DNA of 64,000 nt from an uncultured Dorea sp. (GTDB lineage Bacteria; Bacillota; Clostridia; Lachnospirales; Lachnospiraceae). The DNA lies in the NCBI GenBank assembly GCA_948602995.1, contig CAPEBR010000008.1:78629-142628 (forward strand), given 5' to 3'. The notes under the pieces are model-generated. The model did not search any database and was not told where the DNA came from. It worked only from the letters and a program-made list of their open reading frames with translations. Positions 25,637 to 33,681 of the stretch are shown in pieces. Position 1 is the stretch's first letter, and each line of letters opens with the position of its first letter. A program made the translations under genes and the position numbers.

Positions 25637-26875
25637 ATGGCGATTGAAGAAATTACAGGAAGAATAGCGAAAGATCTGGAATGCCTGAAGCAGTTCACGG
25701 CAACACCAGGAGAGGGCTGTACAAGACTTCCCTTCACACCAGAGGCAAGAGGTGCAGTGAACTACCTGAAACAGATTATGGAGGAGACAGGTCTTGAGGT
25801 AAGAGAGGATGCTGCCGGCAACGTGATCGGAGTTATGAAGGGAGAAGACCCGGATGCACCTTGTGTTATGATGGGCTCCCACTTTGATTCTGTAGTAAAC
25901 GGCGGAGATTTCGATGGTATCGCAGGCGCTGTATGTGCAATTGAGGTTGCAAGACAGTTAAAAGAAGAGGGAATTAAGCCAAAGAGAGATTTTGTTGCAG
26001 TCGGATTCTGTGATGAAGAGGGAATGCGCTTCGGAACAGGATATTTTGGCTCTGGCGCTATGCTTGGAAACAGGGATGTAGAGTACTGCAAGAACTTCGC
26101 AGATACCAGCGGCGTGACGATCTATGATGCTATGAAGGAGTATGGCCTTGATCCTGAGAAGATTGAGGATGCGAAGTGGGATGTATCAAAAATCGGCAAA
26201 TTCCTGGAGTTACATATTGAGCAGGGACCGGTTCTGGACGCAGAGAATATTGAGCTTGGACTTGTTGACTGTATCGTTGGTATTCAGCGCTACATGGTAA
26301 CTGTACACGGAAGGGCCGACCATGCGGGAACCACCCCGATGGATATGCGTATGGATGCTGTTGACGCGGCTACAAAGGTAATCTCCAAGATTCCAGACTG
26401 GGCCCGTGAGAAAGCTGACGGGACAGTTGCCACCACAGGATTTATCCGCACAACACCGGGCGGAATGAATATTGTTGCAGAAAAAGTCGAATTTACGGTT
26501 GACATCCGTTCCAAGAATAACGATAATATTAATGATATTGCAAACAGAATCCGTGCGGCTCTTGACAGAGAGGTTGCAGAGATGGGCGGAAGCTATGAGA
26601 TTGACACAAAGCTTGTGATCACGCCGGTATGGCTGTCCGAGGAGATGCTTAATACGATGGAAGAAAGCTGTAAGGCACACGGCTACAGCTACAAGAAGCT
26701 TCCAAGCGGCGCAGGCCATGATGCCCTTGAGATTGGCCAGGTGATCCCGACGGTTATGCTGTTTGTCCCGAGTAAAGAGGGAAGAAGCCACTGTCCGGTT
26801 GAGTTTACAAAATACAGTGACTTTGCGAAGGCTTCTGTTATTATGACAGAGCTTGCGAAAGAGCTTCTTTCATAA
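25637..26875 (+). CDS. allC: Allantoate amidohydrolase
   Basis: Hydrolyses allantoate to ureidoglycine, CO2 and ammonia; M20-family binuclear metal enzyme, cytoplasmic dimer. Start set at 25637 (MAIEEITGRI) because aaaggag lies about seven bases ahead; the upstream ATG at 25619 belongs to that site. 412 residues, as in E. coli. Metal ligands visible: H82 (GSHFDSV), D93 (GGDFDG), E128 (DEEGMRF), H193 (LHIEQGP) and H385 (SHCPVEF). The dimer-domain loop is GRADHAGTTPMDMRMDA, and GAGHDALEIG (H361) contributes to the substrate site. Last enzyme of the cluster, followed by the regulator. Confidence 0.93.
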   Translation: MAIEEITGRIAKDLECLKQFTATPGEGCTRLPFTPEARGAVNYLKQIMEETGLEVREDAAGNVIGVMKGEDPDAPCVMMGSHFDSVVNGGDFDGIAGAVCAIEVARQLKEEGIKPKRDFVAVGFCDEEGMRFGTGYFGSGAMLGNRDVEYCKNFADTSGVTIYDAMKEYGLDPEKIEDAKWDVSKIGKFLELHIEQGPVLDAENIELGLVDCIVGIQRYMVTVHGRADHAGTTPMDMRMDAVDAATKVISKIPDWAREKADGTVATTGFIRTTPGGMNIVAEKVEFTVDIRSKNNDNINDIANRIRAALDREVAEMGGSYEIDTKLVITPVWLSEEMLNTMEESCKAHGYSYKKLPSGAGHDALEIGQVIPTVMLFVPSKEGRSHCPVEFTKYSDFAKASVIMTELAKELLS

Positions 26876-26921
26876 TGGGGCAGAATTCTTTTTGACCCCG
26901 GCATCATAGTATAAGTATCCC

Positions 26922-26963
26922 AGGGTCATGCGTTTCATGCCTGCATGAAAAAGCATGACTCCC
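26922..26963. repeat. TCATGCGTTTCATGC palindrome after allC
   Basis: agggtcatgcgtttcatgc is followed by its near-inverse gcatgaaaaagcatgactcc. Other copies lie at 28245-28279, 28293-28328 and 28986-29024. All four are intergenic within about 2 kb, flanking the regulator and the next gene. They could act as attenuating hairpins. A second small stem, aggtctgct...agacct, follows near 26985-27012. Confidence 0.6.
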
Positions 26964-27093
26964 TGATATAATGGAATACGCCCTGAGGTCTGCTAAGTAC
27001 TGCTTCGCAGACCTGCTGAATAGTTATACTCACGGCCGGTTTATCTGGTGTGCAGTATACCCAGGCGGTATGCTTTAAGAAACGGAGAGATAT

Positions 27094-28089
27094 ATGGCAG
27101 AATTAAACCCAGTACACAAAAAAGATAATCTTCGCTTGTTAAGGAGGGCGCTCCGTCTTACGCAGAAAGAATTTATTGCACGATTCCTGTCTTCTCCGGA
27201 CGGAAAGCCGATGATGAGTATTGCCACGCTGTCGAATCTGGAATCCAAGGACGGTCCCAGGCTGAATGAGGTGATACTGGCAGTGTCGGAGAGTCTTGGA
27301 ATAGATTCCATGCTGTTTTCCATGCCTTCGGAGGAATTCGCAGAGAAGATCTATATTCTTCTCCCTGAGGATGCTGGCAGGGCTATGAAAAAAAACAGCG
27401 CAAAAAAAGGAAATATCAGTCAGCTTCTGAACCGGCTTACGATGTACTTTGCCGAGCAGATTTTTGAAAAGCGGCTGAAAAAAGGTGACAAGATCGAGTC
27501 GGACAGGGTGCTTGCCGCAAAGCTTGGCGTAGGGCGTTCTGCAATCAGGGAGGCGCTTAAGGTGCTGGATGTACTGGGGATGATTGATATCCGTCCCGGA
27601 CAGGGGACGTACATCAGCAATAATGAGACAAATTTCTTCATTATTCCCCTGTCCTGGTCACTGTTCCTGAATGGAAGCCAGATTGACAATATTGTGGAGG
27701 TGCGTAATATTCTGGAGGTGAGGGCGGCATATCTTGCGGCACAACGTATGGATGAGGAGTGCCTGGGAAAGCTTTATGATATATCGCACAGGATCCATAC
27801 GGCTTATGCCAGAAGAGATTTTAAAGATTTTCTGGATGCAGATCTGGAATTCCATATCTGCATTGCTGAATCATCAGGAAACCAGGTGATCTACAGTATG
27901 ATTCAGACGATAAGCAATCTTATGAGACATGTCAGCGGCAGCGGCATGGTTGATGAAAAACAACTCCAGGAGATTCATGAAGAGCATCAGAAAATTTATG
28001 GCCTGATTCTGGCTGGTGACAGTAGCAAAGCCATGAAAGCGATGAAGGAACACCTTGATAAATCTACCTGTCGTTATAACTATAGATAA
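27094..28089 (+). CDS. Transcriptional regulator with XRE-like HTH fused to GntR/FCD (FadR type)
   Basis: 331 residues with three parts. Residues about 10-70 look like a lambda-repressor-type HTH (NLRLLRRALRLTQKEFIARF, then MSIATLSNLES). Residues about 105-175 form the GntR winged helix (AEQIFEKRLKKGDKIESDRV, LGVGRSAIREALKVLDVLG, IRPGQGTYIS). About 180-325 is an FCD effector domain with the metal-binding pattern D250..H254 (DLEFHICI), EEHQKIYGLIL and MKEHLDK. FCD proteins sense small carboxylates, so allantoate, oxamate or glyoxylate are reasonable effectors. The gene lies at the end of the allantoin cluster in the same direction, with an acggagag site. FadR-type proteins normally lack the extra N-terminal HTH. 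Confidence 0.88.
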   Translation: MAELNPVHKKDNLRLLRRALRLTQKEFIARFLSSPDGKPMMSIATLSNLESKDGPRLNEVILAVSESLGIDSMLFSMPSEEFAEKIYILLPEDAGRAMKKNSAKKGNISQLLNRLTMYFAEQIFEKRLKKGDKIESDRVLAAKLGVGRSAIREALKVLDVLGMIDIRPGQGTYISNNETNFFIIPLSWSLFLNGSQIDNIVEVRNILEVRAAYLAAQRMDEECLGKLYDISHRIHTAYARRDFKDFLDADLEFHICIAESSGNQVIYSMIQTISNLMRHVSGSGMVDEKQLQEIHEEHQKIYGLILAGDSSKAMKAMKEHLDKSTCRYNYR

Positions 28090-28092
28090 AAA

Positions 28093-28195
28093 AGAACCTT
28101 TCTGGTTACTGTTCACACAGGTCTGTGCAGTAAATGCACAGACCTGTGTGAACAGTAACCCTTTCTGAACGAAAAAATCAGAAAGGTTCTTTTTT
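28093..28195 (+). terminator. Terminator with a perfect 26-bp palindrome nested inside
   Basis: Outer stem agaacctttctg (28093-28104) pairs with cagaaaggttct (28179-28190) and is followed by a run of seven T. Between the arms lies a perfect inverted repeat of 26 bp (28104-28129 with 28135-28160) around the loop gtaaa, belonging to the gttactgttcac family. It ends the regulator transcript. Confidence 0.85.
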
Positions 28196-28244
28196 TCTAT
28201 ATCAAAATATCCGGGGATGCGTTATAATATGATCAGGAATAAAA

Positions 28245-28328
28245 GGGTCATGTGTTTCATGTATATGAAATGGCATGATACAGGCGCTAAAAGGTCATAC
28301 GTTTCATGCCTGAATGAAACGGCATGAC
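28245..28328. repeat. Two tandem TCATGCGTTTCATGC-type palindromes
   Basis: gggtcatgtgtttcatg/atgaaatggcatgat (28245-28279) and ggtcatacgtttcatgcc/gaatgaaacggcatgac (28293-28328). They fill most of the region ahead of the kinase-like gene, ending about 15 bases before its ribosome binding site. Confidence 0.6.
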
Positions 28329-28350
28329 ATAGTATAAGGGAGGGATTCAT

Positions 28351-28971
28351 ATGATGAAGAACAGAGTTGTTACCATCGGGCGCGAGTTTGGAAGCGGCGG
28401 TCATGAGATCGGGAATCTTCTGGCAACCCGGCTGGATATTCCGCTTTATGACAACAATCTTGTACGCATGGTTGCAAAAAAGCTGGATATTACAGAGGCA
28501 ACGGCACAGGCGGTGGATGAGACGACGTTAAATGGTTTTCTGAAGGGATTTGTACTGTCACCGCTCGAATATTCGGCTTCCATGAGGAACGAGGAGAATA
28601 CAAGGCCATTAAGCGATCAGGTGTATGAGCTTCAGTCAGAGATCATACGGAAGCTGGCGATGAGAGGACCCTGTGTATTTGTGGGAAGATGTGCGGATTT
28701 TGTTCTGATGGACTGTGCAGAATGTATCAATATCTTTATCTGTGCAGATATTGACGACAGGATCCGCCGGATTGCGAAGAGGTATGACCTGTCGGAAAAG
28801 AAGGCGGCAGATAAGATTAAGAAGATGGACCGGGAAAGAAGATATTATTACGAATCCAGAACAGGGCTTTACTGGGGAGATATTGATTCCCATGAGATGC
28901 TCTTTAATGTCAGCCGCCTTGGGGTGGAGCGTACGGTTGACATATTAGAAGCAATCTACAGGATGAAATGA
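28351..28971 (+). CDS. Cytidylate-kinase-like family protein
   Basis: 206 residues, Cytidylate_kin2 type. The N-terminus TIGREFGSGGHEIGNLLATR carries the family's P-loop-like glycine segment (about residues 6-25). Later come GPCVFVGRCADFVL, CINIFICADIDDRIRRIAKR and KKMDRERRYYYESRTG, the last being the lid/NMP-binding helix seen in this group. These proteins are distinct from the essential Cmk, and their substrate is unproven. gggaggg precedes the ATG; a second ATG follows immediately. Confidence 0.8.
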   Translation: MMKNRVVTIGREFGSGGHEIGNLLATRLDIPLYDNNLVRMVAKKLDITEATAQAVDETTLNGFLKGFVLSPLEYSASMRNEENTRPLSDQVYELQSEIIRKLAMRGPCVFVGRCADFVLMDCAECINIFICADIDDRIRRIAKRYDLSEKKAADKIKKMDRERRYYYESRTGLYWGDIDSHEMLFNVSRLGVERTVDILEAIYRMK

Positions 28972-28985
28972 TACAAGCGTCAAAA

Positions 28986-29024
28986 AGATCATGTGTTTCA
29001 TGCTTGCATGAAACGCATGATCTT
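28986..29024. repeat. TCATGCGTTTCATGC palindrome between the kinase-like gene and cyuA
   Basis: agatcatgtgtttcatgc is followed by gcatgaaacgcatgatct with a two-base centre: a nearly perfect long hairpin about 15 bases after the kinase stop. It has only two T after it, so it is a weak terminator at best. Confidence 0.6.
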
Positions 29025-29071
29025 GGGCCGCATGTAAGTACGAACGGTATTGGTTGGGAGGAGAACTGCAG

Positions 29072-30349
29072 ATGAACAGACAAGAGGAAAACTATCAGAA
29101 GTATGTGAAGATTCTTGAGGAGGAGCTGGTTCCGGCCATGGGGTGCACGGAGCCGATTGCCCTTGCATATGCGGCGGCGAAGGCAAGGGAAGTACTGGGC
29201 TGTATGCCGGACCGGGTATATGTGGAGGCAAGCGGAAGCATTATTAAGAATGTAAAGAGTGTGATTGTACCAAACACGGATTTTCTGAAAGGGATTCCCG
29301 CAGCCGCAGCCGCAGGGATTGTGGCAGGAAAAGCGGAGAAGGAGCTGGAGGTGATCGCAGAGGTATCGGAGGATGAGATACACCGTATGCGGGAGTTTCT
29401 GGATCATACAGAGATTGCTGTAGAGCATATTGACAATGGGATTACATTTGATATCATTATTACTGTGTCCAGGGGAGAGGACTATGCAAAGGTCCGGATT
29501 GCGAATTATCACACGAACATTGTTCTGGTAGAGAAGAACGGAGAGATTCTCCATGAAACTCTGATCCAGGGCGAGAGCGAGGAAGGGCTTACGGACCGGA
29601 GCATCCTGAATATGAAGGATATCTGGGAGTTTTCGCAGATAGTGGACGTGGCAGATGTAAAAGAGGTTCTTGACCGTCAGATTGCATATAATACTGCTAT
29701 TTCCGAGGAAGGCTTAAAAGGGAATTACGGAGCCAATATCGGGAGCGTTCTTCTTGATACATACGGGGAGGATGTAAGGACCCGGGCAAAGGCGAAGGCA
29801 GCAGCAGGGTCAGATGCCAGGATGAATGGCTGTGAGCTTCCGGTGATTATTAATTCCGGCAGCGGCAATCAGGGAATTACCTGTTCTGTTCCAGTGCTGG
29901 AATATGCAAAGGAATACCAGGTTCCAAAGGAGAAGATGTACCGTGCGCTTGCGCTCTCGAATCTGGTGGCAATCCATCAGAAGACAGGGATTGGAAGACT
30001 GTCTGCTTACTGCGGTGCAGTGAGTGCAGGGGCGGCTGCAGGCGCGGGGATCGCGTATCTGTGCGGCGGTGGATATGAGGAGATTATCCATACGGTTGTA
30101 AATGCACTGGCCATTGTCTCCGGAATTGTGTGTGACGGTGCAAAGGCATCCTGTGCGGCAAAGATCGCTTCGTCGGTTGATGCAGGAATTCTTGGGTATA
30201 ATATGTATATCAGGGGACAGGAATTTCGCGGCGGTGATGGGATTGTGACCCGCGGGGTAGAGGCAACAATCCGCAATGTGGGAAGACTTGGAAAAGAAGG
30301 AATGAAAGAGACGAACGAAGAGATTATTAAGATTATGATTGACGGCTAG
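29072..30349 (+). CDS. cyuA: L-cysteine desulfidase / UPF0597 (serine dehydratase alpha-like)
   Basis: 425 residues from the ATG at 29072, which follows gggaggag; an in-frame TTG upstream lies in that site. It belongs to the UPF0597/YhaM group, known in E. coli (CyuA) and methanogens as an oxygen-sensitive [4Fe-4S] L-cysteine desulfidase making pyruvate, ammonia and sulfide. Visible: LVPAMGCTEPIALAYAAA (about 18-35), VEASGSIIKN, NSGSGNQGITCSVPV, SNLVAIHQKTGIGRLSAYCG, CDGAKASCAAKIASSVDAG. The cysteines in these motifs are candidate cluster ligands. It is followed after 16 bases by a membrane exporter, so the two are probably co-transcribed. Confidence 0.85.
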   Translation: MNRQEENYQKYVKILEEELVPAMGCTEPIALAYAAAKAREVLGCMPDRVYVEASGSIIKNVKSVIVPNTDFLKGIPAAAAAGIVAGKAEKELEVIAEVSEDEIHRMREFLDHTEIAVEHIDNGITFDIIITVSRGEDYAKVRIANYHTNIVLVEKNGEILHETLIQGESEEGLTDRSILNMKDIWEFSQIVDVADVKEVLDRQIAYNTAISEEGLKGNYGANIGSVLLDTYGEDVRTRAKAKAAAGSDARMNGCELPVIINSGSGNQGITCSVPVLEYAKEYQVPKEKMYRALALSNLVAIHQKTGIGRLSAYCGAVSAGAAAGAGIAYLCGGGYEEIIHTVVNALAIVSGIVCDGAKASCAAKIASSVDAGILGYNMYIRGQEFRGGDGIVTRGVEATIRNVGRLGKEGMKETNEEIIKIMIDG

Positions 30350-30365
30350 CAGGTGATCAGGCTCT

Positions 30366-31202
30366 ATGATGGATATTTTTATGGACGCGGGAGCGGACGT
30401 CTTAAGGATGCTCCCGTTCCTGTTTGCAGCGTATCTTATGATTGAGGCGCTGGAACACTACTCGACAGGATTTACAGAAAAATTATTAAAAAAGATGGGA
30501 AGTGCCGGGCCTCTTGCAGGAGCGGCGGCGGGATGTGTGCCCCAGTGCGGATTTTCAGTTATGGCTGCAAATCTATACGCAGGAGGAGTGATCTCCGTGG
30601 GAACACTTCTGTCCGTTTTTATCGCCACATCAGATGAGGCAGTTCTGATTATGCTGGGACATCCGGGACAGGGAAAAGAGATCCTCACACTTCTTGGGAC
30701 AAAGGTACTTATTGCAGCGTCAGCGGGCTATGGAGTGGATTTCTTTTTCAGTACCTGTATTTCTGAGCATAAGGAAAGCGGAGATCTGTGTGAGCACTGT
30801 GGATGCCATGAGCATAATGCAGGAATTCTGAAACCGGCACTTAAGCATACGGTGAAGATTTTTCTGTATCTGTTCTTTTTTACAGTGATACTTGACCTTG
30901 TCATTGAAACAGCAGGGGTAGAACGGCTTTCGGCATATCTTTTGGGAGATACATGGCTTCAGCCGGCGGCTGCGGCTCTCATCGGACTGCTCCCCAATTG
31001 TGCAGCTTCTGTCATGCTGACAGAACTGTATCTGAATGGTGCACTGTCCTTTGGGTCAGTGACGGCCGGTCTCTGTACTGGAGCAGGAGCCGGCCTGATT
31101 GTGTTATTTAAAATGAACCGGAGCCGGCGTGAGAATCTGAAGATTCTGGCAAGCCTGTATGGAATCGGAGTTCTTGCGGGAGTACTGATCAATCTCCTGT
31201 AA
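30366..31202 (+). CDS. ArsP_2-family membrane protein (putative heavy-metal exporter/permease)
   Basis: 278 residues with about eight to ten hydrophobic segments. Family marks are AGAAAGCVPQCGFSVMAANLY (about 50-70) and the matching later repeat LIGLLPNCAASVMLTELYL (about 200-220); both have a P-x2-C/N-C/A-x pattern. Between them is a cysteine/histidine-rich loop, CEHCGCHEHN (about 140-150), that suits metal binding. ArsP_2 proteins are annotated as putative 10TM metal exporters; substrate unproven. Immediately downstream of cyuA, it might handle a product of sulfide/cysteine metabolism or a thiophilic metal. Confidence 0.75.
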   Translation: MMDIFMDAGADVLRMLPFLFAAYLMIEALEHYSTGFTEKLLKKMGSAGPLAGAAAGCVPQCGFSVMAANLYAGGVISVGTLLSVFIATSDEAVLIMLGHPGQGKEILTLLGTKVLIAASAGYGVDFFFSTCISEHKESGDLCEHCGCHEHNAGILKPALKHTVKIFLYLFFFTVILDLVIETAGVERLSAYLLGDTWLQPAAAALIGLLPNCAASVMLTELYLNGALSFGSVTAGLCTGAGAGLIVLFKMNRSRRENLKILASLYGIGVLAGVLINLL

Positions 31203-31229
31203 TTGTTCCGTACCTGTAACTGCTGGGCA

Positions 31230-31254
31230 GGTCTGTGCATTTACTGCACAGACC
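31230..31254. repeat. Short stem of the GTTACTG repeat family
   Basis: ggtctgtgca and tgcacagacc pair exactly around tttac. It lies between two convergent genes and could serve both as a weak terminator; no T-run follows. Confidence 0.6.
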
Positions 31255-31279
31255 GTAAAAAAGTGACTGCCGGCTGCCT

Positions 31280-31897
31280 TTACTTTTCTTTTTCACCGTC
31301 TTTTTTGTGGGGATGCCTCCAGATAAAGAAGATGCCAAGCCCGCCTATGAGATAGAGAATATTGACAAGTATTGCCGGATTCTCCTTCAGGAACCATACG
31401 ATCAGTACAATTGCCGTCAGTGCGGCCAGGATCTCAAGGGCAGTAAGAAAGCGTTTTTCCCGCCGTTCCTTAAATGCAAGGAGACGCTCTTCGCGTGAAC
31501 CTTCAAGATATTCGGTAATGTGCTCCCCGGTAATTCTTCCGGCAATCTGCTCGGAAGGAGAAAAAGAACGAAAATGCTCCAGTATTTCAGCATACAGATC
31601 TTCATATGCATCCTCATATGCCTGCTGGCTATAGCCCCTGGCGGGTATTTCTGGTTCAGTATTTGCACTGTCCTTTCCGGATTCTTTTTCTATGCTCTCT
31701 TTTTCTGAGATCTTATTTTCTGTAATTTCCTTTTCTGCAAGTACATCATCTGTGCTTTTTCCTGCCGGGATTTTACTTTCGGCAGATTCCGCCGCTGTGG
31801 TTTCTCTTTCGGCGGATTCCTCTGCGATGTCCGTATTTTCCGGCCAGGTATCTGGCAGGGACGCCTTTTGCTCCTCTGTTTTTTCTTCGGTTGCCAT
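31280..31897 (-). CDS. Acidic protein with two C-terminal transmembrane helices, unknown function
   Basis: 205 residues from the start at 31897, which has aaggaggta just ahead; a longer in-frame extension upstream lacks one. Residues 1 to about 85 are low-complexity and very rich in glutamate, serine and lysine, so probably disordered and cytoplasmic. A helical region follows (YSQQAYEDAYEDLYAEILEH, then SPSEQIAGRITGEHITEYLE). Near the end are two adjacent helices, TALEILAALTAIVLIVWFL and ILVNILYLIGGLGIFFIW, and a basic tail. No family recognised. Convergent with the exporter gene. Confidence 0.7.
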   Translation of the reverse strand: MATEEKTEEQKASLPDTWPENTDIAEESAERETTAAESAESKIPAGKSTDDVLAEKEITENKISEKESIEKESGKDSANTEPEIPARGYSQQAYEDAYEDLYAEILEHFRSFSPSEQIAGRITGEHITEYLEGSREERLLAFKERREKRFLTALEILAALTAIVLIVWFLKENPAILVNILYLIGGLGIFFIWRHPHKKDGEKEK

Positions 31898-32004
31898 GTT
31901 ATGTACCTCCTTATTAATTCTCTCTGTAGGTCTATCATAGCAGTTTTCACAAGGGATTTCAAATTTTATTATGAAATATCGACAGATCATTCACAAAATA
32001 AAAA

Positions 32005-32032
32005 TTGCATTTTTAAAATAATATGTTATAAT
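32005..32032 (+). promoter_or_regulatory. Sigma-A-type promoter for the DUF6465 gene
   Basis: TTGCAT (32005-32010), 16-base AT-rich spacer, TATAAT (32027-32032). The gene start at 32125 is about 85 bases after the expected transcription start, with gaggagg as ribosome binding site. Confidence 0.65.
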
Positions 32033-32124
32033 AAAATCTGTTAGCTGTCAGATTGGGAATTGTGAAAAATAAATGACTCATAAATTTGTGTTTTGCGGTT
32101 TCTAAATATTGAGGAGGAATTATC

Positions 32125-32592
32125 ATGGCAAGAAGAAAAAAAGATGTAACAACAGAGCAACCCGGAGCTGAAAAAGCGCCATCAGTGGATCAGGAGGCTG
32201 TAAAGAACTCTGGGAGCAAGGCGGCAGAAGAAGAGACAGCAGAAGTAGAGACAGCAAAAGAAGAGCCGGCAGAAACTTCCACACAGGAAAAAATAGAAAG
32301 AGCGCCGAAGGAGAAAAAGCCGTCATCCAGAGCGGCAGCTTCAAAAAAGGCTGAAGATAAGCAGGCAGCAAAAAAGGCTGCAGTGAAAAAAGAGATAAAG
32401 GTAAAGGCAGTAGTTCAGTACCAGGGAAAACAAGTAGAAGAAAAAGAGATCATCGGTAATGTGAAAAAGGCATGGACAAAGACAGGCGGGAAGGTGAGAG
32501 ATATTAAGTCCATAGATCTTTACATAAAGCCGGAAGAAGATAAGGTATACTATGTTATTAACGGTACAGATACAGGAGACGTTGCGTTTTAA
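32125..32592 (+). CDS. DUF6465 family protein
   Basis: 155 residues. Residues 1 to about 90 are low complexity (alanine, lysine, glutamate), probably disordered. The conserved part is about 92-150: KVKAVVQYQGKQVEEKEIIG, DIKSIDLYIKPEEDKVYYVI and NGTDTGDVAF at the end, which matches the DUF6465 pattern common in Lachnospiraceae. Function unknown. The basic N-terminal tail resembles histone-like low-complexity tails and may bind nucleic acid, but this is only a resemblance. Confidence 0.8.
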   Translation: MARRKKDVTTEQPGAEKAPSVDQEAVKNSGSKAAEEETAEVETAKEEPAETSTQEKIERAPKEKKPSSRAAASKKAEDKQAAKKAAVKKEIKVKAVVQYQGKQVEEKEIIGNVKKAWTKTGGKVRDIKSIDLYIKPEEDKVYYVINGTDTGDVAF

Positions 32593-32681
32593 TTCATTCC
32601 CGCCATATTCTCATGGAATGCGCTGTCTGGCGTATTCTTCACGAATGGCCGCGGAGTGGACGGCATCCATCGTAACAAAAG

Positions 32682-32716
32682 GTCTTTGTAGATTCATCTA
32701 TAAAGACTTTTTTTTT
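32682..32716 (+). terminator. Intrinsic terminator after the DUF6465 gene
   Basis: gtctttgtag (32682-32691) pairs with ctataaagac (32698-32707) with one G-U pair, followed by a run of nine T. The 290-base gap also holds a loose ggaatgcg/cgtattc repeat copy (32597-32655) before it, and a TATAAT at 32731 that may belong to the next gene. Confidence 0.8.
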
Positions 32717-32879
32717 GCCCTTTTTTTTGTTATAATAGAAAAAGCAGGAGTTCCTGACCTAAAGACAGCTGTAAAGAGGGATATACTGAGCGTCAGATCA
32801 ATCTGCCGCCTGCGGAATTACGCCGCTTTGCGGCTGCGGCTTCCGTGAGTATAAATAAGGGATAAAAGGAGAAGGATAC

Positions 32880-33626
32880 ATGAATGAAGTATTGGACTTT
32901 GGAAAGACTATCATAGGAGGTGCAGACGGACCGACTTCAGTTTTTCTGGCAGGAAGTCTGGGAATGGGAGTGAAGGCGGCAGCTATTGCTGCAGGGCTGC
33001 TGCTTTGCTTTTTCGGGCTGAAGCTTACGAGGATTCTTGCAGCGCTTGCCGGGCTTGGCGCAGGGGGAGCGGCAGGATTTGTTATAAGTCTGGCAGCAGG
33101 GACGAAGGGAACGGTTTCTCTTGTCATTATACTGGCATGCGGGATCATAGCAGCACTTTTGTCGCTGTTCCTGTATAAGCTGGGGGCATTCATTTTAGTA
33201 ATTTCTCTGGTGATGTCGTCGGCAGTATCGATTCTGGGCGTTGCTTCAGGATTTCCGTTTTCTGTAAGCCTTGGGAGAGACAGCCTGGTTATGGGAGGAG
33301 CTGCACTTGCGGTTTCTCTTGTTCTGGCCGTACTTGCGGTTATCTTTTCTGAGCCGGTCATCATAGTAGCCACTTCTGTTACAGGAGGAATGACAGCGGG
33401 ACCGGTGATTCTCCTGGCGGCAGGATTAAGCGGGAAGCCCTGGATGAGTTATGCTGCCGGCGGACTGCTTTTTGTGCTGGGTATGGGAGTGCAGTTTCTG
33501 ATGCAGTCACGAAAAATCGGCAGGAAGGAAAAGAGCTACGCGGATGAAAAGAGGGAGAAGGATTCTGTGGAGTCAGAAGTAGAGAAGGCAAGAAACATTC
33601 TGAAAGAGGATGAGGAGGAAGAGTAG
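32880..33626 (+). CDS. Multi-helix membrane protein (DUF4203/TMEM198-like) with GGADGPTS N-terminus
   Basis: 248 residues. The first 27 (TIIGGADGPTSVFLAGSLG) match a signature otherwise known from beta subunits of sodium-pumping decarboxylases, but the rest of that protein is absent. Residues about 30-205 are six to seven hydrophobic helices starting LLLCFFGLKLTRILAALAGLG, similar in style to DUF4203 (TMEM198-like). The tail from about 210 is charged and probably a coiled coil (KREKDSVESEVEKARNILKE). Function unknown. aaggagaagg precedes the ATG. Confidence 0.65.
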   Translation: MNEVLDFGKTIIGGADGPTSVFLAGSLGMGVKAAAIAAGLLLCFFGLKLTRILAALAGLGAGGAAGFVISLAAGTKGTVSLVIILACGIIAALLSLFLYKLGAFILVISLVMSSAVSILGVASGFPFSVSLGRDSLVMGGAALAVSLVLAVLAVIFSEPVIIVATSVTGGMTAGPVILLAAGLSGKPWMSYAAGGLLFVLGMGVQFLMQSRKIGRKEKSYADEKREKDSVESEVEKARNILKEDEEEE

Positions 33627-33681
33627 AAGCTGCGGGGAGACGGAACATTTATAAACAAAAGTTTGGAAGGAGGACTTGCTT

